From positions 3,100,001 to 3,164,000 of the forward strand of contig KQ964246.1 in NCBI GenBank assembly GCA_001566295.1: DNA of 64,000 nt, written 5' to 3'. The first letter of the stretch is position 1. Each line of letters opens with the position of its first letter. Shown here in pieces: positions 21,932 to 34,261 of the stretch. The DNA is from Microdochium bolleyi (lineage: Eukaryota; Ascomycota; Sordariomycetes; Xylariales; Microdochiaceae). Made by a program: the position numbers and the translations under genes. The notes under the pieces were generated by a model that was not told the DNA's origin, searched no databases, and saw nothing but the letters and a program-made list of their open reading frames with translations.

Positions 21932-24590
21932 ATGGCTTCCATCTTCACCTTTGACACAGCCCCTCCGAGGGTCAACTCACCGTGGGAGGCGACTCTAGAG
22001 TCTCGCGCAAGACCACAGGCGGGACGGTCTTTGTCTGCAGGGCCCACGCTCGCGCCTGATGACGGTTCCGACCAGGATCTTGATCGCCTAGAGGCCGAGC
22101 CCCAAGATGGACCGATCGAGTACAAGCTTCATCTTCTGCTCCGCCCACGCAGGAGCTACAAGACAATGAGCACAACGACCAAGACCCGCTCACGGTCCGG
22201 GCGTACCTCCAAGCTGGTCAAAGACCCAAGTCTTCCGCTGGCAGCTTCTGCCCAGACACGCCAGAACCGCCTCCAGCATCTTACAACTCAACTCCTGTGG
22301 AGACTGCAGCAGTCCTCGCCATATCACAGTACGGCCAAGAACGACCTCGTCATTCCTAGGACACTCGACGACGACATGGATCTGGAGACTCTGGAGAAGC
22401 CGGGCCGTCTTCTGCCGGGTCTCGAAGAGTCGAATGGCGCCCTCTACGAGATTGGTGTGGCCGATGATGGGACGCTCGTGGGTCTGACAAAAGACGAGAT
22501 GGACGAGAGCATGAGAACGTTGAAGATCAGTAAGTGAGATATGGAGCACGTTCGAGCACAGAGGAACAGCCAGCTGACATCTCGTAGTGGCTGCAAGCCT
22601 CGGCTGCCGGGTCGAGGTGCAACGCATGAAGGCAGTTGGAACGTGTCAATGGGCAGATGAATCATCAAATGCTGGCGACAAACTGCAAGAGGCTGATCTC
22701 TGGGTCGCCGAGGCTTTCGTCACCCCAATCTTACACGTTCAGGGTAATGAGAATGGCAAGGCTAAGCATGATCGATCACTGACTGCTCGTGCTGGACCGT
22801 CAACCGTAAATCAACTCCGTATCGCACTCACTGGACCAACGACTTCGGGCAAGACTTCGCTACTGGGTACACTGTCCAACGGTTGCCTCGATAACGGCCG
22901 AGGCAGCAGCAGGATGAACTTGCTCAAGCACCAGCACGAAGTCGCATCAGGCCGCACCAGCTCGGTAGCCCAGGAACTGATAGGCTACGAGGGTGACAAG
23001 ATTTACAACTATGCGATGGACAATATAAACGCATGGCCCGACATACACGATCAGACCTCCACGGGCCGTCTCGTATTCTTCCTTGACTCAGCAGGTCACC
23101 CGCGCTACCAGCGGACGACCTTGCGAGCTTTGGTGGGATGGGCTCCAGACTGGACAGTCCTCTGCATAGCCGCAAATGAAGGAGAGTCGCCTTTCTCTGG
23201 AGCTCATTCGTTGTCAGCTAGCGAGGGGAATGGTGGTGGCATTGGCTACACCGACCTCGCCATTGCTCACCTTGATTTGTGCCTGAAGCTCGACATCCCG
23301 CTGGCGATCCTGATCACCAAATATGATTTGGCACAGCGCGGCCCACTCAGAGAACTCATGAGCATGATCTTGTCCAAGATCAAATTGACCCAGCGGACAC
23401 CAAAGCTGCTCGCCCCCATCGCCTGTGCCGAGACCGATCTGGGCCGGGGTGAAATCCCACTGGCGGATAGCGAGCGGGTACAGAAAGAAGTTCTCGACAA
23501 GATCACTGAGAATGGAGACGTGCTCTCGGTCGTGCCGGTCGTGCTCACCAGCGCAGTGAAGGGAACAAACATCCCCCTCGTCCATGCGCTGCTGCGTGCA
23601 CTGCCCATACCGCCCCAGCCGACGGCACGGGACTTTGTGCCAGCGGCACTCAACCCCGAGCAGCCCCAGACACTCTTTCACATCGACGAGGTGTACGAGC
23701 TACCTTTGTCCAGAGGCCAAGCAGCCAGCAGCAACGGCAGACTTGAGAGGGCACCTGTGGTCACGGGATACCTACGATTCGGCAAGCTGACAATTGGCGA
23801 TCAGATCGTACTGGGGCCTTTCCCCGCAGACGACGATGAGTCTGTTGCCTTTGTCCCTCAGGACCACCCCTCTCCAGGCTACGGGTTATCGCTGCCGCAC
23901 CCCTCGTCTGCTCAGTACGCCCGCCTGAACTCTCGGCACTCCAAGTCAGCTTCTGCGGTGGAGGGCGAGTGGCGCGCAGCCACAGTCGTCAATATTCGCA
24001 ACCTTCGGATGCCGGTGCAGACCCTTGAGGCCGGCCAGGCTGGATCACTACAGATCGCCGTGCATGATGCAAGCTCCAGCGACACTTCGGACTCTGAAAG
24101 CGCCCCAGAGCGAGCTCGCAACGCTGCGCCGCGCATCCGGAAAGGTCAGGTCATCGCGGTACCGAGCCAGCACATGCTCGACACGGGACTCACGTTGCAG
24201 GCCGCGAGTGGCTTCACGGCCTCGTTTAAGAGCACCGACGTCAGCACGCTGACCGCCGGCAGCATGATCAACGTCTACGTCGGCATGGTCCGCGCCGCCG
24301 CACGCGTTCTCAGGATCGTCAAGGAGAAGTCGACTCCGGACCTGCTGCACAAGCCGAACATGGACGACGGGGAGGATCTGTTCGTCATGACGGACCATGT
24401 CGAGCTCGAGCGCACAAGGTCGGAGACAGACCTGCATGACTACCAGGCCGAGTACCACGTCTCGTTCGAGCTGCTCACTAACAAGGAGTGGATCGAACTG
24501 GGATCGAGAGTTGTCATCAATGAAGGGAGCGGCAAGGATAAATCTGGACTCGAGGGGTATGTCGGCAAAGTTGTAGAGATATCAGATTAG
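21932..24590 (+). CDS. GTPBP1/GTPBP2-type translational GTPase
   Basis: Two exons, 21932-22529 and 22588-24590, give 866 residues. G-domain motifs: G1 GPTTSGKTSLLG, a switch I-type segment GRTSSVAQELIGY, G3 DSAGHPRY, G4 TKYDL (Thr in place of Asn, as in GTPBP1/2) and G5-like TSAVKGTNI. Beta-barrel domains II and III follow, with GYLRFGKLTIGDQIVLGP and a C-terminal KEWIELGSRVVINE. The 110-residue interval NIRNLRMPVQTLEAGQAGSLQIA is typical of elongation-factor domain II. GTPBP1 relatives bind aminoacyl-tRNA and act in ribosome rescue and mRNA decay in animals; the fungal role is less clear. The G1 sequence departs from the usual GxVDxGKS(T). Confidence 0.8.
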
Positions 24591-24806
24591 TAGATAGTTG
24601 ATAGAACGATCACTTTTGTGAACAGGCTCGCTTGTCGTGCCTCGTGCATGTACCTCCGCTTGTTCTGATCGTTTTCTATAAGCCGAGTCCTCGTCTCGAA
24701 CCACGAGAATCTGCACGCTAAATACTCAATGCGCGGGTCGAGTAGCAATTCGCCGATGAGCCCTCATGCCCTCCTCCACGATCATACTACATTTAAGGCT
24801 CCCTCT

Positions 24807-25406
24807 TTACGCTCTCACCAACCCATAAAACAGCGTCCATGTCAAGATGTAACCCGGCAGCCCACCAAACAAACCGCCGAGCCAGAACTCGTACCGCGAG
24901 CGGTAGTATCTGCTGATATCCATCGGCCCGAGGCCGGATTTCAGCGACGTCGGCGCGACCCGCAGGGCGTAGAAGAGCACGGTGGTCAGGATGGTGAAAA
25001 CGAAGTAGAAGAGGAAGCCGCTATAGGACTCGAGGCCGAGGATGCCCGCGGAGGCGCCGAATATCGAGCCCAGGAGGGATTGGAGATTGGAGAGGACCTG
25101 TTTTTGTCATTCCCCGACATTGGAACGAGGTTAGCTAGGTGTGATCATTGTATTCATAGGGCCTTTGCCTGGCAGAGGGACAGGCCCAAGAGTGGACAGC
25201 ACTCTGGATGACGGTCGTCGTCGGCGCAAAACCGTGGAGCGAACACACTTCAAGGCCTATGGGTAGGTGCGCATGTACTGGTCGATTTGGGTCTTCCAAA
25301 GCTCGCTATCCTGTTGTTGGGAGAAAGGCTCACTGACCTTGTTGTTCTGCATCACCGCCTCGGGCACGATCGGTGCGATCTGCAGCTCCTTCTCCGTAGG
25401 CGCCAT
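24807..25406 (-). CDS. EMC6: ER membrane protein complex subunit 6
   Basis: Two exons, 25338-25406 and 24807-25097, give 119 residues. The spliced product has EAVMQNNKVLSNLQSLLGS, then a helix GSIFGASAGILGLES, a transmembrane segment FLFYFVFTILTTVLFYAL and a final one around LGGLFGGLPGYILTWTLFYGLV. Size, three-helix layout and the N-terminal NN..L-N--S block match Emc6. The EMC inserts moderately hydrophobic and terminal transmembrane helices at the ER. It is convergent with the GTPase gene, with 216 bp between stops. Confidence 0.88.
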
Positions 25407-27367
25407 CTTTGCTTTCGTGTTTCTGTAGCGCCACGTCCGGTATTCGAGTGGTCGCGGCTTTGTGCGCTTGCTGAGTGGTAGCTTCGTAAGCTTGCTCCTC
25501 GTTCACGGGGCGGCAACGCTTGGTTGTTGCGTCGTTCGATGGAGAGGCAGCAGCTCGACCAGGTTTCGGGGGCTGTTGGCTCTCTAAGCTTCAAAAAATA
25601 TGGGTGGCACCGACACAGAGTCTCGTACGGGTGCTTGCGCGGGCGCGACTGTGGTTGCAGGCGATAATGACGATGGGCGGAGGTGATGGAGGTTGTCGAG
25701 CGATAGGCTGCTGAACGATAAGGCGACGTCGAGCTCTCCAAGGCCACAAGCTGCGATGCGCTGTGGGGTTGCAGCTTCCCCGCGACTTGCACACCTCTAA
25801 CACACCTAGATTCTCGAACAGCCATAACTCTTTGACACTGTCCTCGAAGAGAAGTCATTGGCCTCTATGCGTTTTTTGCATTCAGACTGACTTATGCTTT
25901 CCGAAAAAATATGAATTTTTGGTTTCCTGTGGTTCGCTTGGCAATTTAGCCATCTTTCCTGAGTTTCTTTGTGAGCTTCCGAAAGTCTACATATGCCGAA
26001 AAACGATACAGTAGGAGCCAGCAAGAAAACATCTCTGACAAGGGACGATATTCTCTTTTCTCAGCTCAGAGTCTATTGATGATTAGGACGTTTCTCGCAG
26101 CTGGATGTCAAGAGCCAAAGGGGGCACATGCACAACATATCTGTGTCTTTTGCATGCCATGTCTCGTCGCCGCACAGTGGTCAACACCTGCAAGCTTGAT
26201 GATTCGAGAAACCAATCAACGTCGTTCCCAAGCCGGGTGCAGGTCCCCAGAATGGCGCGCATGAAAGGGACATGTTGTGACCCTGGCAGCTCGATTTCCC
26301 GAGACCCCATGTGAGGACTCTGAAAGCTTGGTGAGCTGTGCACCTCTTGTTATGCAGGTCTCGGATGCAGGCATGGGGTGCGGTTCTCGCTGTCCACCGC
26401 GTACCAGCGGCAGTGGATGCCATAGAGCACACGTCTCATGGCCCCCGTCCGGCTTCGTGCTCCGAGGCGTCCGGATGAGCTGGCGCGTCTGGAAGCACAG
26501 GCATCTGCAGATAGCCCAGTGGATGCTCTGGAGTGGCGCAGGTCCCCTTATGCTCCGATGGCAATTTGACCGCAGGGGCCTTTCCAGCAGCACTCAGCTG
26601 CGTTGGCTGGCGGAGGCCCATAAATCATGGGAGATTGGCGGTTTGGATCTCGAACATCCGTGGAGGACGACCCGGAGAACCCCAGCCCGGCACGCTGGGG
26701 GTCCCTGACATGTGCCTGCCGGCTCGCGGTCCTGAGGCTCGATCTCCCCTGAATTAGCATCCCAGCACAGTGTGGCCGCTACCGAAGGTTCCCAGCATCG
26801 CAGCGCAGCAGTCATGTGGCCTCGACAGTCCCACATACTGTGAGTTCGTCTGGTGCTGTGCATAACCCCAAGGCAAATGCGAGCTTCCTATTGCAGGCGA
26901 CAGCGAAAGTAAACAACAAGATTGCTAGTCACTGCAACCCATTCGAGTCAGCATTCGACTGTCCCTCATCTTCCCTCAGGAGGCCCTCTCCGACAATCTT
27001 CCAGACATCGACTCCAAGTGCTGCGTTACACCGCTCAGCTCTGTCACCCGATTCGGTTCCTGTGGCAGCTCACTGTACGCCCCTGCCACTCTTAGAGGCT
27101 CTCCAACCTGTCCCGCCGGCCGCTACGAAGCGCTGCGAGGCTCAGACAGCACGTCACGCAGCATTCCACCACGCTCCAGCCTCCACGAAACGCAGCCTCG
27201 AGCAGCCACTCACCAACACGACATCGCGTGGCTAGCGAAGCAACGTCTCAGACACGCTCTCAGAGAGACAACGGGCCTGCATCATTCCGATCCAGCCGCG
27301 ACAATACACGGAGCTTCGCCCGCAGTTGATGGGTGCGGTCCATAGTGCGACCTAAGTTACCAGACCC
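25407..27367. other. gene-free region of 2 kb
   Basis: Promoters of EMC6 and the vezatin-like gene face away from each other here. Open frames near 26277-26708 overlap frames on the opposite strand and show no domain. No repeat or RNA gene was seen. Confidence 0.5.
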
Positions 27368-29512
27368 ATGGAGACTTATGTCGATGAAGGCACGCCTCTG
27401 AGCAATTACCTAGAAGGTCCGCCTGCCCTTCTGAAAGCCCCGTCACCCCGACCCGAGTCGCACGTCTGTCCGTGAAGGAAGGCGGCTTGCGAGAAATCGA
27501 ATACCGATCCTGCCTGCTGCCTTCGGCCTGGCTTGCCCATCATGTTACCGAGCAGCTGTCTAACGATAGTTGTCACAGGCGCGGGCGAGAGAGACGAGCC
27601 GCAATGGCAAGAGCCAGCTGACGGCAACGCAGCGTTCGAGGAGTCGCCGCCGTCCACCCCTCTCCGAGACTTTGCGCCCAGAGGACTACCGAAGCTCCGC
27701 AAGCGATTCCGAGAAAGACTGCCCGAACGATTACAAGTCGAGATACCGGCGCGTCTCGATCTGGGAGAGATTACAACACATGCTTCACCACTTGTCGAGC
27801 TGCTCCAATTCCTTTACGAGACCGTGACATCGTCAATAGATCATGCCCGATCCATAGGATTTCTGGAAAGACTTCGGCTTGCAATTGTGCAGTCGCAGCT
27901 GTTAGACAATGCGCTCATTCTTGGACCACAAGCGGCCGCCGACTCGACAGTCTCGCAGCCCCCCGGGGAGCCCAACTTCCACGGCCTCACAGCTTCGGGT
28001 GCCGTAGCTGCTGCGCTTTTCGGTGCCAGTGCTGCTCTGCTCGTTCGGTGGTTCAGGCAAGGGGGTATTGTGCCAACCTGGAAACGTTTCTTCACGTCGA
28101 TGCTGGTGCTCGCAGTCTTTTTCGCGCTCGGGAGGACATATATCCGGCGACAGACTCTGCGGAACATCCAGAAACGAGGATTGTCAGAAGCTGCCACATT
28201 CTTCACCTTGTCCCGCGAGCTTGATGCTGCGAACGGCGCTGCTCTCAACTTCATCATGGAGGTGGAGCTGGTGGCACGCGGATATCGGTTGTAAGTATCA
28301 ACGCAAGCCTTATCTTAATTATGCTTCGCAGCTTGCTAATGTTATGTTCAGGAGCACACCTATTCCTCCCATCAGTCGTCTTGAGGGCAATGGCCAGAAC
28401 GTCAAGTGCATGCAGCTTCGCACGGCAGTGCGATTGAGCCTGCTGGAGGTCCTGCCCAAGTACTACCAGACTGCACTTGCAGTCTGGGGCTTCGCAGAGC
28501 AGTTCCAGCTCGCACAACTCCAGTCACAATACCAATTTACACTGGCAGATGTGGTGGAGCGCTACCAGCAGCTCGACCTCGAAGTCGACGTAGGGCAGGA
28601 ATCGGAGAAGATCCAGTCTCTGAAGGACCTCGCCTTCCTCTTCCACGACATCCGCAAGGTCTTCCTGGGAGGCATCCTGGCCCTTCACACCGATGGGTCC
28701 GAGGCAGATCGTCTCAGGTATACCACTATATCTGAGGCTTTTATCGAGCTCAACGAAGTGACCAAGAGGTCTTTGGCCCGTGTGCGGGAGGTATTAGCTG
28801 GTACTGAAAGTAAGTGCAACAGACACCTCCGAGCTGCGAGTAGGCAATACTGACCCGCGATATTGCAGTGCCGACAATTGTTAAGACACCGAGGACTCCG
28901 CAATCACCCAGACATGACCAGTGGCACTCTCAGGTGCGCAGGCTAAGTTCAATGACAATGAACATTCGAAGCGTGCAGGCCAAGTTGCACCTCCTTCGCG
29001 AGGAATCTGCGAGATCACTGGACAGTGCGGACGACATTAGCGATCTTGGCCCCATGTTCATGTCGCAGTACGAATCGATCGGACAAGACCTTCGCGACCT
29101 GATGGACGCATGGCAGAGCGGAAAAGCCACTCTTGCTTCCGGAATCAACAGGAACGAGAAGCGCATATCTTCAATCGGCTCGGTGCTTACATCTCCTTCG
29201 AGTACATTGAGTGGTCTGACCATCGCCGAAGAAGGCGATGACAGCCAGGACGAGAAGGACGGCGTCGAGGCTGCGCTGAGGAAGCTGAATGGCAACATGA
29301 CACCACCAGATGTCGAACCCGAAGTCTTTGAAGCCATCTCACTACCGCGCCCACGCAGTATGCTCTCCAGGGAGGAGCGCATCATCAAGATGAAGGAAGA
29401 CCGGAAGACCAAGGACGTAGCCCGCGCAAAAGCCGAGGCTCACCGCGGCATGATGCGAGAGCTACAGGGAGTCATTGCAAGAAAACCAGGTGTTTCGCGC
29501 ATGTCTTTGTAG
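27368..29512 (+). CDS. vezatin/Inp2-like membrane protein (myosin-binding motif of peroxisomes family)
   Basis: Proposed exons: 27368-27416, 27579-28290, 28352-28809 and 28869-29512, 620 residues. The last two introns are clear (GTAAGT donors). The first uses a weak donor (GTCCGC) and joins TPLSNYLEG to AGERDEPQ, so the start is less sure. Features: a short acidic N-terminus, a basic segment (GLPKLRKRFRERLPERL) and two hydrophobic segments (TASGAVAAALFGASAALLV and FFTSMLVLAVFFALGRTYI). A helical domain follows (SRELDAANGAALNFIMEVE, ALAVWGFAEQFQLAQ), then a Ser-rich tail and a basic coiled coil. The order matches the fungal vezatin-type family, where Inp2 tethers peroxisomes to myosin V. That role is inference. 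Confidence 0.68.
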
Positions 29513-30415
29513 ATGCACTGACGAGGAGGCAACATATCGTCTTCACTTATGACAAGCGGTAATCTTTTTTTTTTTTTTTTTTTTTTTGCTTTGTGTATAA
29601 TGGCGAAACCACAAGCTCTGGAAATCTGAGCATTTCGACGGCGCATTGGGTCAGATATAGACGGAGATCCCATCTGGGACATTTCGCAGTCCAGCATCTA
29701 TGGGTTTGGAGTTATAGGAGTTTTCGCACTGAGACCATCACAGTCAACATCGGGACGCGTCCGTGCACGCAGGCAACAACAAGGACAAGCTGCCAGTCTT
29801 TCATTAATAAATGTTCTTTTGTCAATTATGTACACACTAAACCAGCACCCCATCTACAGGGAGGGATATGATATACCCTAAGAAGCCTGCTTCATGACCA
29901 CATGCTTGAGACCGAGCTTGCAGATGCGAGCCTTTCTTCGTCTCTGTACTTTATGCCTCTCGCCACCCTGCATGTGGCTACAGACAAGCGATCGAAACCA
30001 GGAAACATTTCCACGATCCATGTAGTTCTAGCTGGGCGGAAATTGCTGTGCTTCTGGTGAGACATGACGCGCTGTTCGATTCCGGCTTAGCGGCACTTAA
30101 CGCGACTTTGAGAGGACGGACGCGTCCGCAGCTGGAAGCTTGCCCGCGCCCCGCGCGCGCTTGCATTCACCGCAGGCACCTCATCCCACCTTTTGCTGGC
30201 CTTCTCCGATTGTTTTTCCACAACGTCTGCACAGTCAACTACACTACACCAAAGCATCCTCTTCATCAACCGTGACTCTCGCAGACAGACGTTTGTAACG
30301 CGTCCACGAAAAACTTCTTGTCCTTACACCTCATCAAATACACATTTACACAGGTACTATTCCCAGAGTTGTAGGACTTCGTCGTGCTTCACTAGCTTAC
30401 GCCCTCACAGCCAAG
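29513..30415. promoter_or_regulatory. PCNA upstream region with three MCB (ACGCGT) boxes
   Basis: ACGCGT occurs at 29755-29760, 30120-30125 and 30298-30303, the last about 115 bp before the PCNA start. Near-matches ACGCGC (30067) and ACGCGA (30100) lie between. MCB is the binding site of MBF (Swi6-Mbp1), which drives G1/S transcription, and yeast POL30 has such sites. Binding here is inference. The interval also holds the 3' end of the vezatin-like gene and a poly-T run. Confidence 0.6.
29565..29587. repeat. poly-T tract, 23 nt
   Basis: A homopolymer of 23 T lies about 50 bp past the vezatin-like stop codon. Its length may be unreliable in sequencing. Confidence 0.85.
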
Positions 30416-31406
30416 ATGTTGGAAGCCAGACTCGAGCAGGCGCAGCTCCTGAAGAAGGTAGGTCCTTCTCCGCGTCGCAGGAATTGTGAGAATTGGGTGA
30501 TTCGACTCGTACTGACAATCCCCAAAGGTGGTCGACGCCATCAAGGACCTTGTCCAGGACTGCAACTTCGACTGCAATGACTCCGGTATCGCGCTCCAGG
30601 CCATGGACAACTCGCACGTTGCCTTGGTATCCATGATGCTGAAAGCCGAAGGCTTCTCGCCGTATCGCTGCGACCGCAACATCGCGCTGGGAGTTAACCT
30701 GGTCTCGCTGACCAAGGTCCTACGTGCCGCCCAGAACGAGGACATCCTGACGCTCAAGGCCGAGGATGCGCCCGACTCGCTCAACCTCGTCTTCGAGAGC
30801 TCGCAGAACGACCGCATCTCCGAGTACGACCTCAAGCTCATGGACATTGACCAGGAGCACCTGGGCATCCCCGAGACCGAGTACGCTGCCACGATTGCGA
30901 TGCCATCGGCAGAGTTCAGACGGATTTGCACAGATCTGATGGCCATGTCCGAGTCTGGTAGGTTCTTGCGACGTCGACGAGTCTTTCAGGATTGGTCAAA
31001 ATTCTAACAAGTAACTTCCATAGTCACAATCGAGGCCAGCAAGGATGGTGTCAAGTTCTCATGCAACGGCGACATTGGCAACGGTGCCGTCACCCTGCGC
31101 AGCCACCAGGATGTCGACAAGCCCGACCAGAACATTGACATTGAGCTTACTGAGCCCGTGTCTCTGACCTTCTCCCTCAAGTACCTCGTCAATTTCTGCA
31201 AGGCCCAGGCCCTGTCCACCAGCGTCAAGATCTGCCTCTCGAACGAGGTGCCTCTCCTTGTCGAGTACACTCTGTCTGGTAGCAGTTATCTGCGCTTCTA
31301 CCTGGCCCCCAAGGTATGTCAAATGGAATCCTGATGCCGAACCTATTTGGTATTGTAGTACAATGACTGACGTTTATTCTCCCCACAGATTGGCGACGAG
31401 GAGTAG
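30416..31406 (+). CDS. POL30: proliferating cell nuclear antigen (sliding clamp)
   Basis: Four exons: 30416-30457, 30528-30957, 31024-31313 and 31389-31406, giving 259 residues, the normal length. The sequence has MLEARLEQAQLLKKVVDAIKDL, the DNA-facing helix and the interdomain loop region (SEYDLKLMDIDQEHLGIP). The C-terminus YLAPKIGDEE is rebuilt by the last splice, whose exon holds only IGDEE and the stop. PCNA is the homotrimeric processivity clamp for polymerases delta and epsilon and the hub for repair proteins. Lys in the LMDIDQEHL-adjacent SUMO/ubiquitin region is present as KAEGF and RCDRNIALG. MCB-like sites lie upstream. Confidence 0.97.
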
Positions 31407-32273
31407 GCAGACCGGTAACGGGAATACGAATATAACGAGAATCCTTTGTGCGCACGATACACAGTCACGAGTGGCTGTCCGGCATGAATCATGTGGACAA
31501 TTCGAGATTGAGTCTGGAAGGCTTCACCCTTGTAGAGAAGCCATGCCAGTCATGGCTCAGGCCGCCATTGGTACGACCAAGATCATGACCCGGTGGATGA
31601 GCTAGCTAGCTGAGAGAGGCGCCTGGCATCACGCAGCCATGATGTAGCTTGTATCTTGTGTAGATACCCTAATAGAAACATGACAATCTATCAACAAATG
31701 ACGATACCCGGCAGATTATGCAAATGACTCCTCTTGCCGGCCACGGCGCTGTAAAGACTTGTGATTGACATGCGGGCTGGCTGGCCGCTTTTCTCTTGGG
31801 GAAAGAGGGGCGGCGAGTCACGCCTGGCTGATGCCGGAGTGCGACCCCTCATCCGGCGCTTGCCGATCCAGCTCCGGGGTGCCAAAGTTTCTAGGCTAGC
31901 TCGACATTGGACCTTGTGAGTGACTCTTCAGCTTGGTTCCCAGACCAATTCTCGGCATCCTGGCTTCAGTCTTCTTTTCCTGCTCGACTGTTTTCTCTCG
32001 GCGACATAAACACGAGTGACCGGCGACAGTTTGAACACCAATTGGCAGCGTGCCTCTTATTGTCCGCGAGTATTACTGCTTGGCGATACTCTCTTGGGGG
32101 GGGATTTGCGACGTCATACCATCCGACTCGACCGAATCGCGCAACCGGCGCAACGCACACGAGCATTCGAAAGACGGAGCTGCTCCAGATCGGAGCTGAA
32201 AACTGCTCTCCAAGAGCTTCGCGACGCTTAGTTTCTCGTGGTCTATCAGTCTATTTCTGAATACCGACAAACC
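31407..32273. other. intergenic, PCNA 3' UTR and pyridoxal kinase promoter
   Basis: Short frames overlap on both strands with no motif. A run of nine G is at about 32096-32104. Nothing else is supported. Confidence 0.5.
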
Positions 32274-33831
32274 ATGAGCCTCGCGCCGCCGGTGCCAGAG
32301 ACCAATGTCCTGGCCGTGGCCAGCCATGTAAGCCTCAAGCCCCTCTCTGTCCTTTGACCTTCACCGCAACCGCCCAATGGCTCCTCCAATGCTAACTCTT
32401 TGGTCGAACAGGTCGTCTCCGGGTAAGTCTCCGTCAAGTCTGCCAACGACACTGCCCCCCGAGCCCGCAATTTCGAACGATCGTGATAGGACCTAGGGCT
32501 TGAAGCACCGATCCGACATCTGACAGGCTATAGAAATGTCGGCAATAAGATCGCAGTCTTCACACTGCAGTCCATGGGCTGCGAGGTCGCTGCGTTGAAT
32601 ACGGTCCAGTTCAGTAAGCCTGCCCGAGAAGTGAGCTGGTCCACGAACAGAGAACGGAAGCCAGGCTGACAACACCCCGCTCGCGCACGATGAACAGGCA
32701 ATCACACAGGCTACCGCCAATGGAAAGGCACACGCGTATCCGCGCAGGAGATTCGCGACCTGTGGGACGGCTTGCGGCAGTCGTACCTCGACGACTTTGA
32801 CATGATGCTATCGGGCTACGTCCCAGGCGCGGCCGCCGTCGAGGCCGTGGGCGGCATCGCGAAGGAGCTGCGCGCGAAAGCAAAGGCCGACAAGGGCCAC
32901 GAGGGCAGATTCTTCTGGGTCCTGGACCCCGTCATGGGCGACAACGGCAAAATATATGTTGCTGAGGACGTGGTGCCCGCCTATCGCAATCTAGTGCCGT
33001 ACGCGGATCTGATTCTGCCGAATCAGTTTGAGGCCGAGTACGTATCACCTCCTTCCCGGATCTCCTCTAGAGTGAAAAGAGAGAAGAGAGACATATGCGG
33101 AGAAACGGACAAGTTTGCATAGTGGCCTAATGCTAACATCCACAATCACCACAAACAGACTCCTTTCAGACGTCAAGATCACTGACTCGGCGTCCCTCGA
33201 ACAAGCCATCGCCGTCCTCCACGAGCGCTACAACATCCCGCACATCGTCATAACATCTGTCTCCCTACCACTCAAGGGCTCCCAGGCGCCCTCGGTCAGC
33301 AACTCGCGCGCCCAGTCCCCCGTCCAGTCCGTGCCGCCCTCGACGAAAACTATGTCGGTCGTCGGTTCGAGCATGACCTCATCCCGCAAGCCGCGCCTCT
33401 TCAAGATCCACTTCCCCGTGTTCGACGGCTACTTCAGCGGCACGGGCGACATGTTCGCCGCGCTCATGGTGACGCGGATGCGCGAGGCCGTGCACCACGA
33501 CGACGCCGCGGCCGCCGCGAGCACGCCAGCGGGCGGGCTGCTGCTGCGCGACACGGCGTCCTGGCTGAGCGCGGACAGCGTAGACGTGCTGGACCTGCCC
33601 CTGGCCAAGGCCGCGGAGAAGGTGCTCGCGAGCATGCACGAGGTCCTGGCGCGCACGTGCGAGGCCATGGTGGTCGAGCTGCGCAGGGCCGTCGAGGCCC
33701 GCGGCGGGAGCGACAAGGTGGACAGCGAGACGGTGCACCTGCTGCGGTCGCGCAGCGCGGAGCTCAGGCTCGCGCGGAACCTGGAGTGTCTGAGGAATCC
33801 GGAGATCGAGTATCGGGCGGAGAAGATGTAG
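32274..33831 (+). CDS. BUD16: pyridoxal kinase (BUD16/PDXK)
   Basis: Five exons: 32274-32327, an 11-nt exon 32412-32422, 32534-32613, 32698-33037 and 33159-33831, giving 385 residues. Only with the micro-exon does the N-terminus read VLAVASHVVSGNVGNK, the conserved substrate-binding block. Then come NTVQFSNHTGY, DDFDMMLSGYVPG, WVLDPVMGDNGKIYV, LILPNQFEAELL and the catalytic GTGD (FSGTGDMFAAL) with the general base Asp. It phosphorylates pyridoxal, pyridoxine and pyridoxamine to the 5'-phosphates. A Ser/Pro-rich insert of about 40 residues precedes the last block, a fungal feature. It is convergent with dUTPase. Confidence 0.93.
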
Positions 33832-34261
33832 AGGAGATGGTACGAGTCGTGGCTTCCTCTCGGAGGCCGGCGCAGATGGGAGGGTTGGATTCTGTATATA
33901 GCCAGCGTTCCTTGGACGCATGCATAAAGGTATATAGGAAGATTAATACGGTGAGAGATCCTACACGTCTGCAAATCTCAGAGCACGACAAGTCGAGAGG
34001 TAGGGCGAGTTGCGCCACCAAAGCCCGCAGGCGGCCAACACACGATACATGTAGGTCTGGGGGCGTCAATTCGCAATACGGCCGTCAAGACATTGCTCGT
34101 TATCATTCTTCCCAACACTCGAACAACATCTGGCTCTAGCTGCTTTTCCTGGGTAGCATGTCCATGGCATCAAGTCCTATACTTAGGTCCGATTTGTCCG
34201 GTTTCCTATGCCCGTGAGCCTGCAAAGCGGTTCTTGGGCAGCATTCGTAGTATACTAGTCT
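33832..34261. other. convergent 3' interval, no gene
   Basis: 430 bp between the pyridoxal kinase and dUTPase stop codons, expected to hold both 3' UTRs. I see nothing else. Confidence 0.6.
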
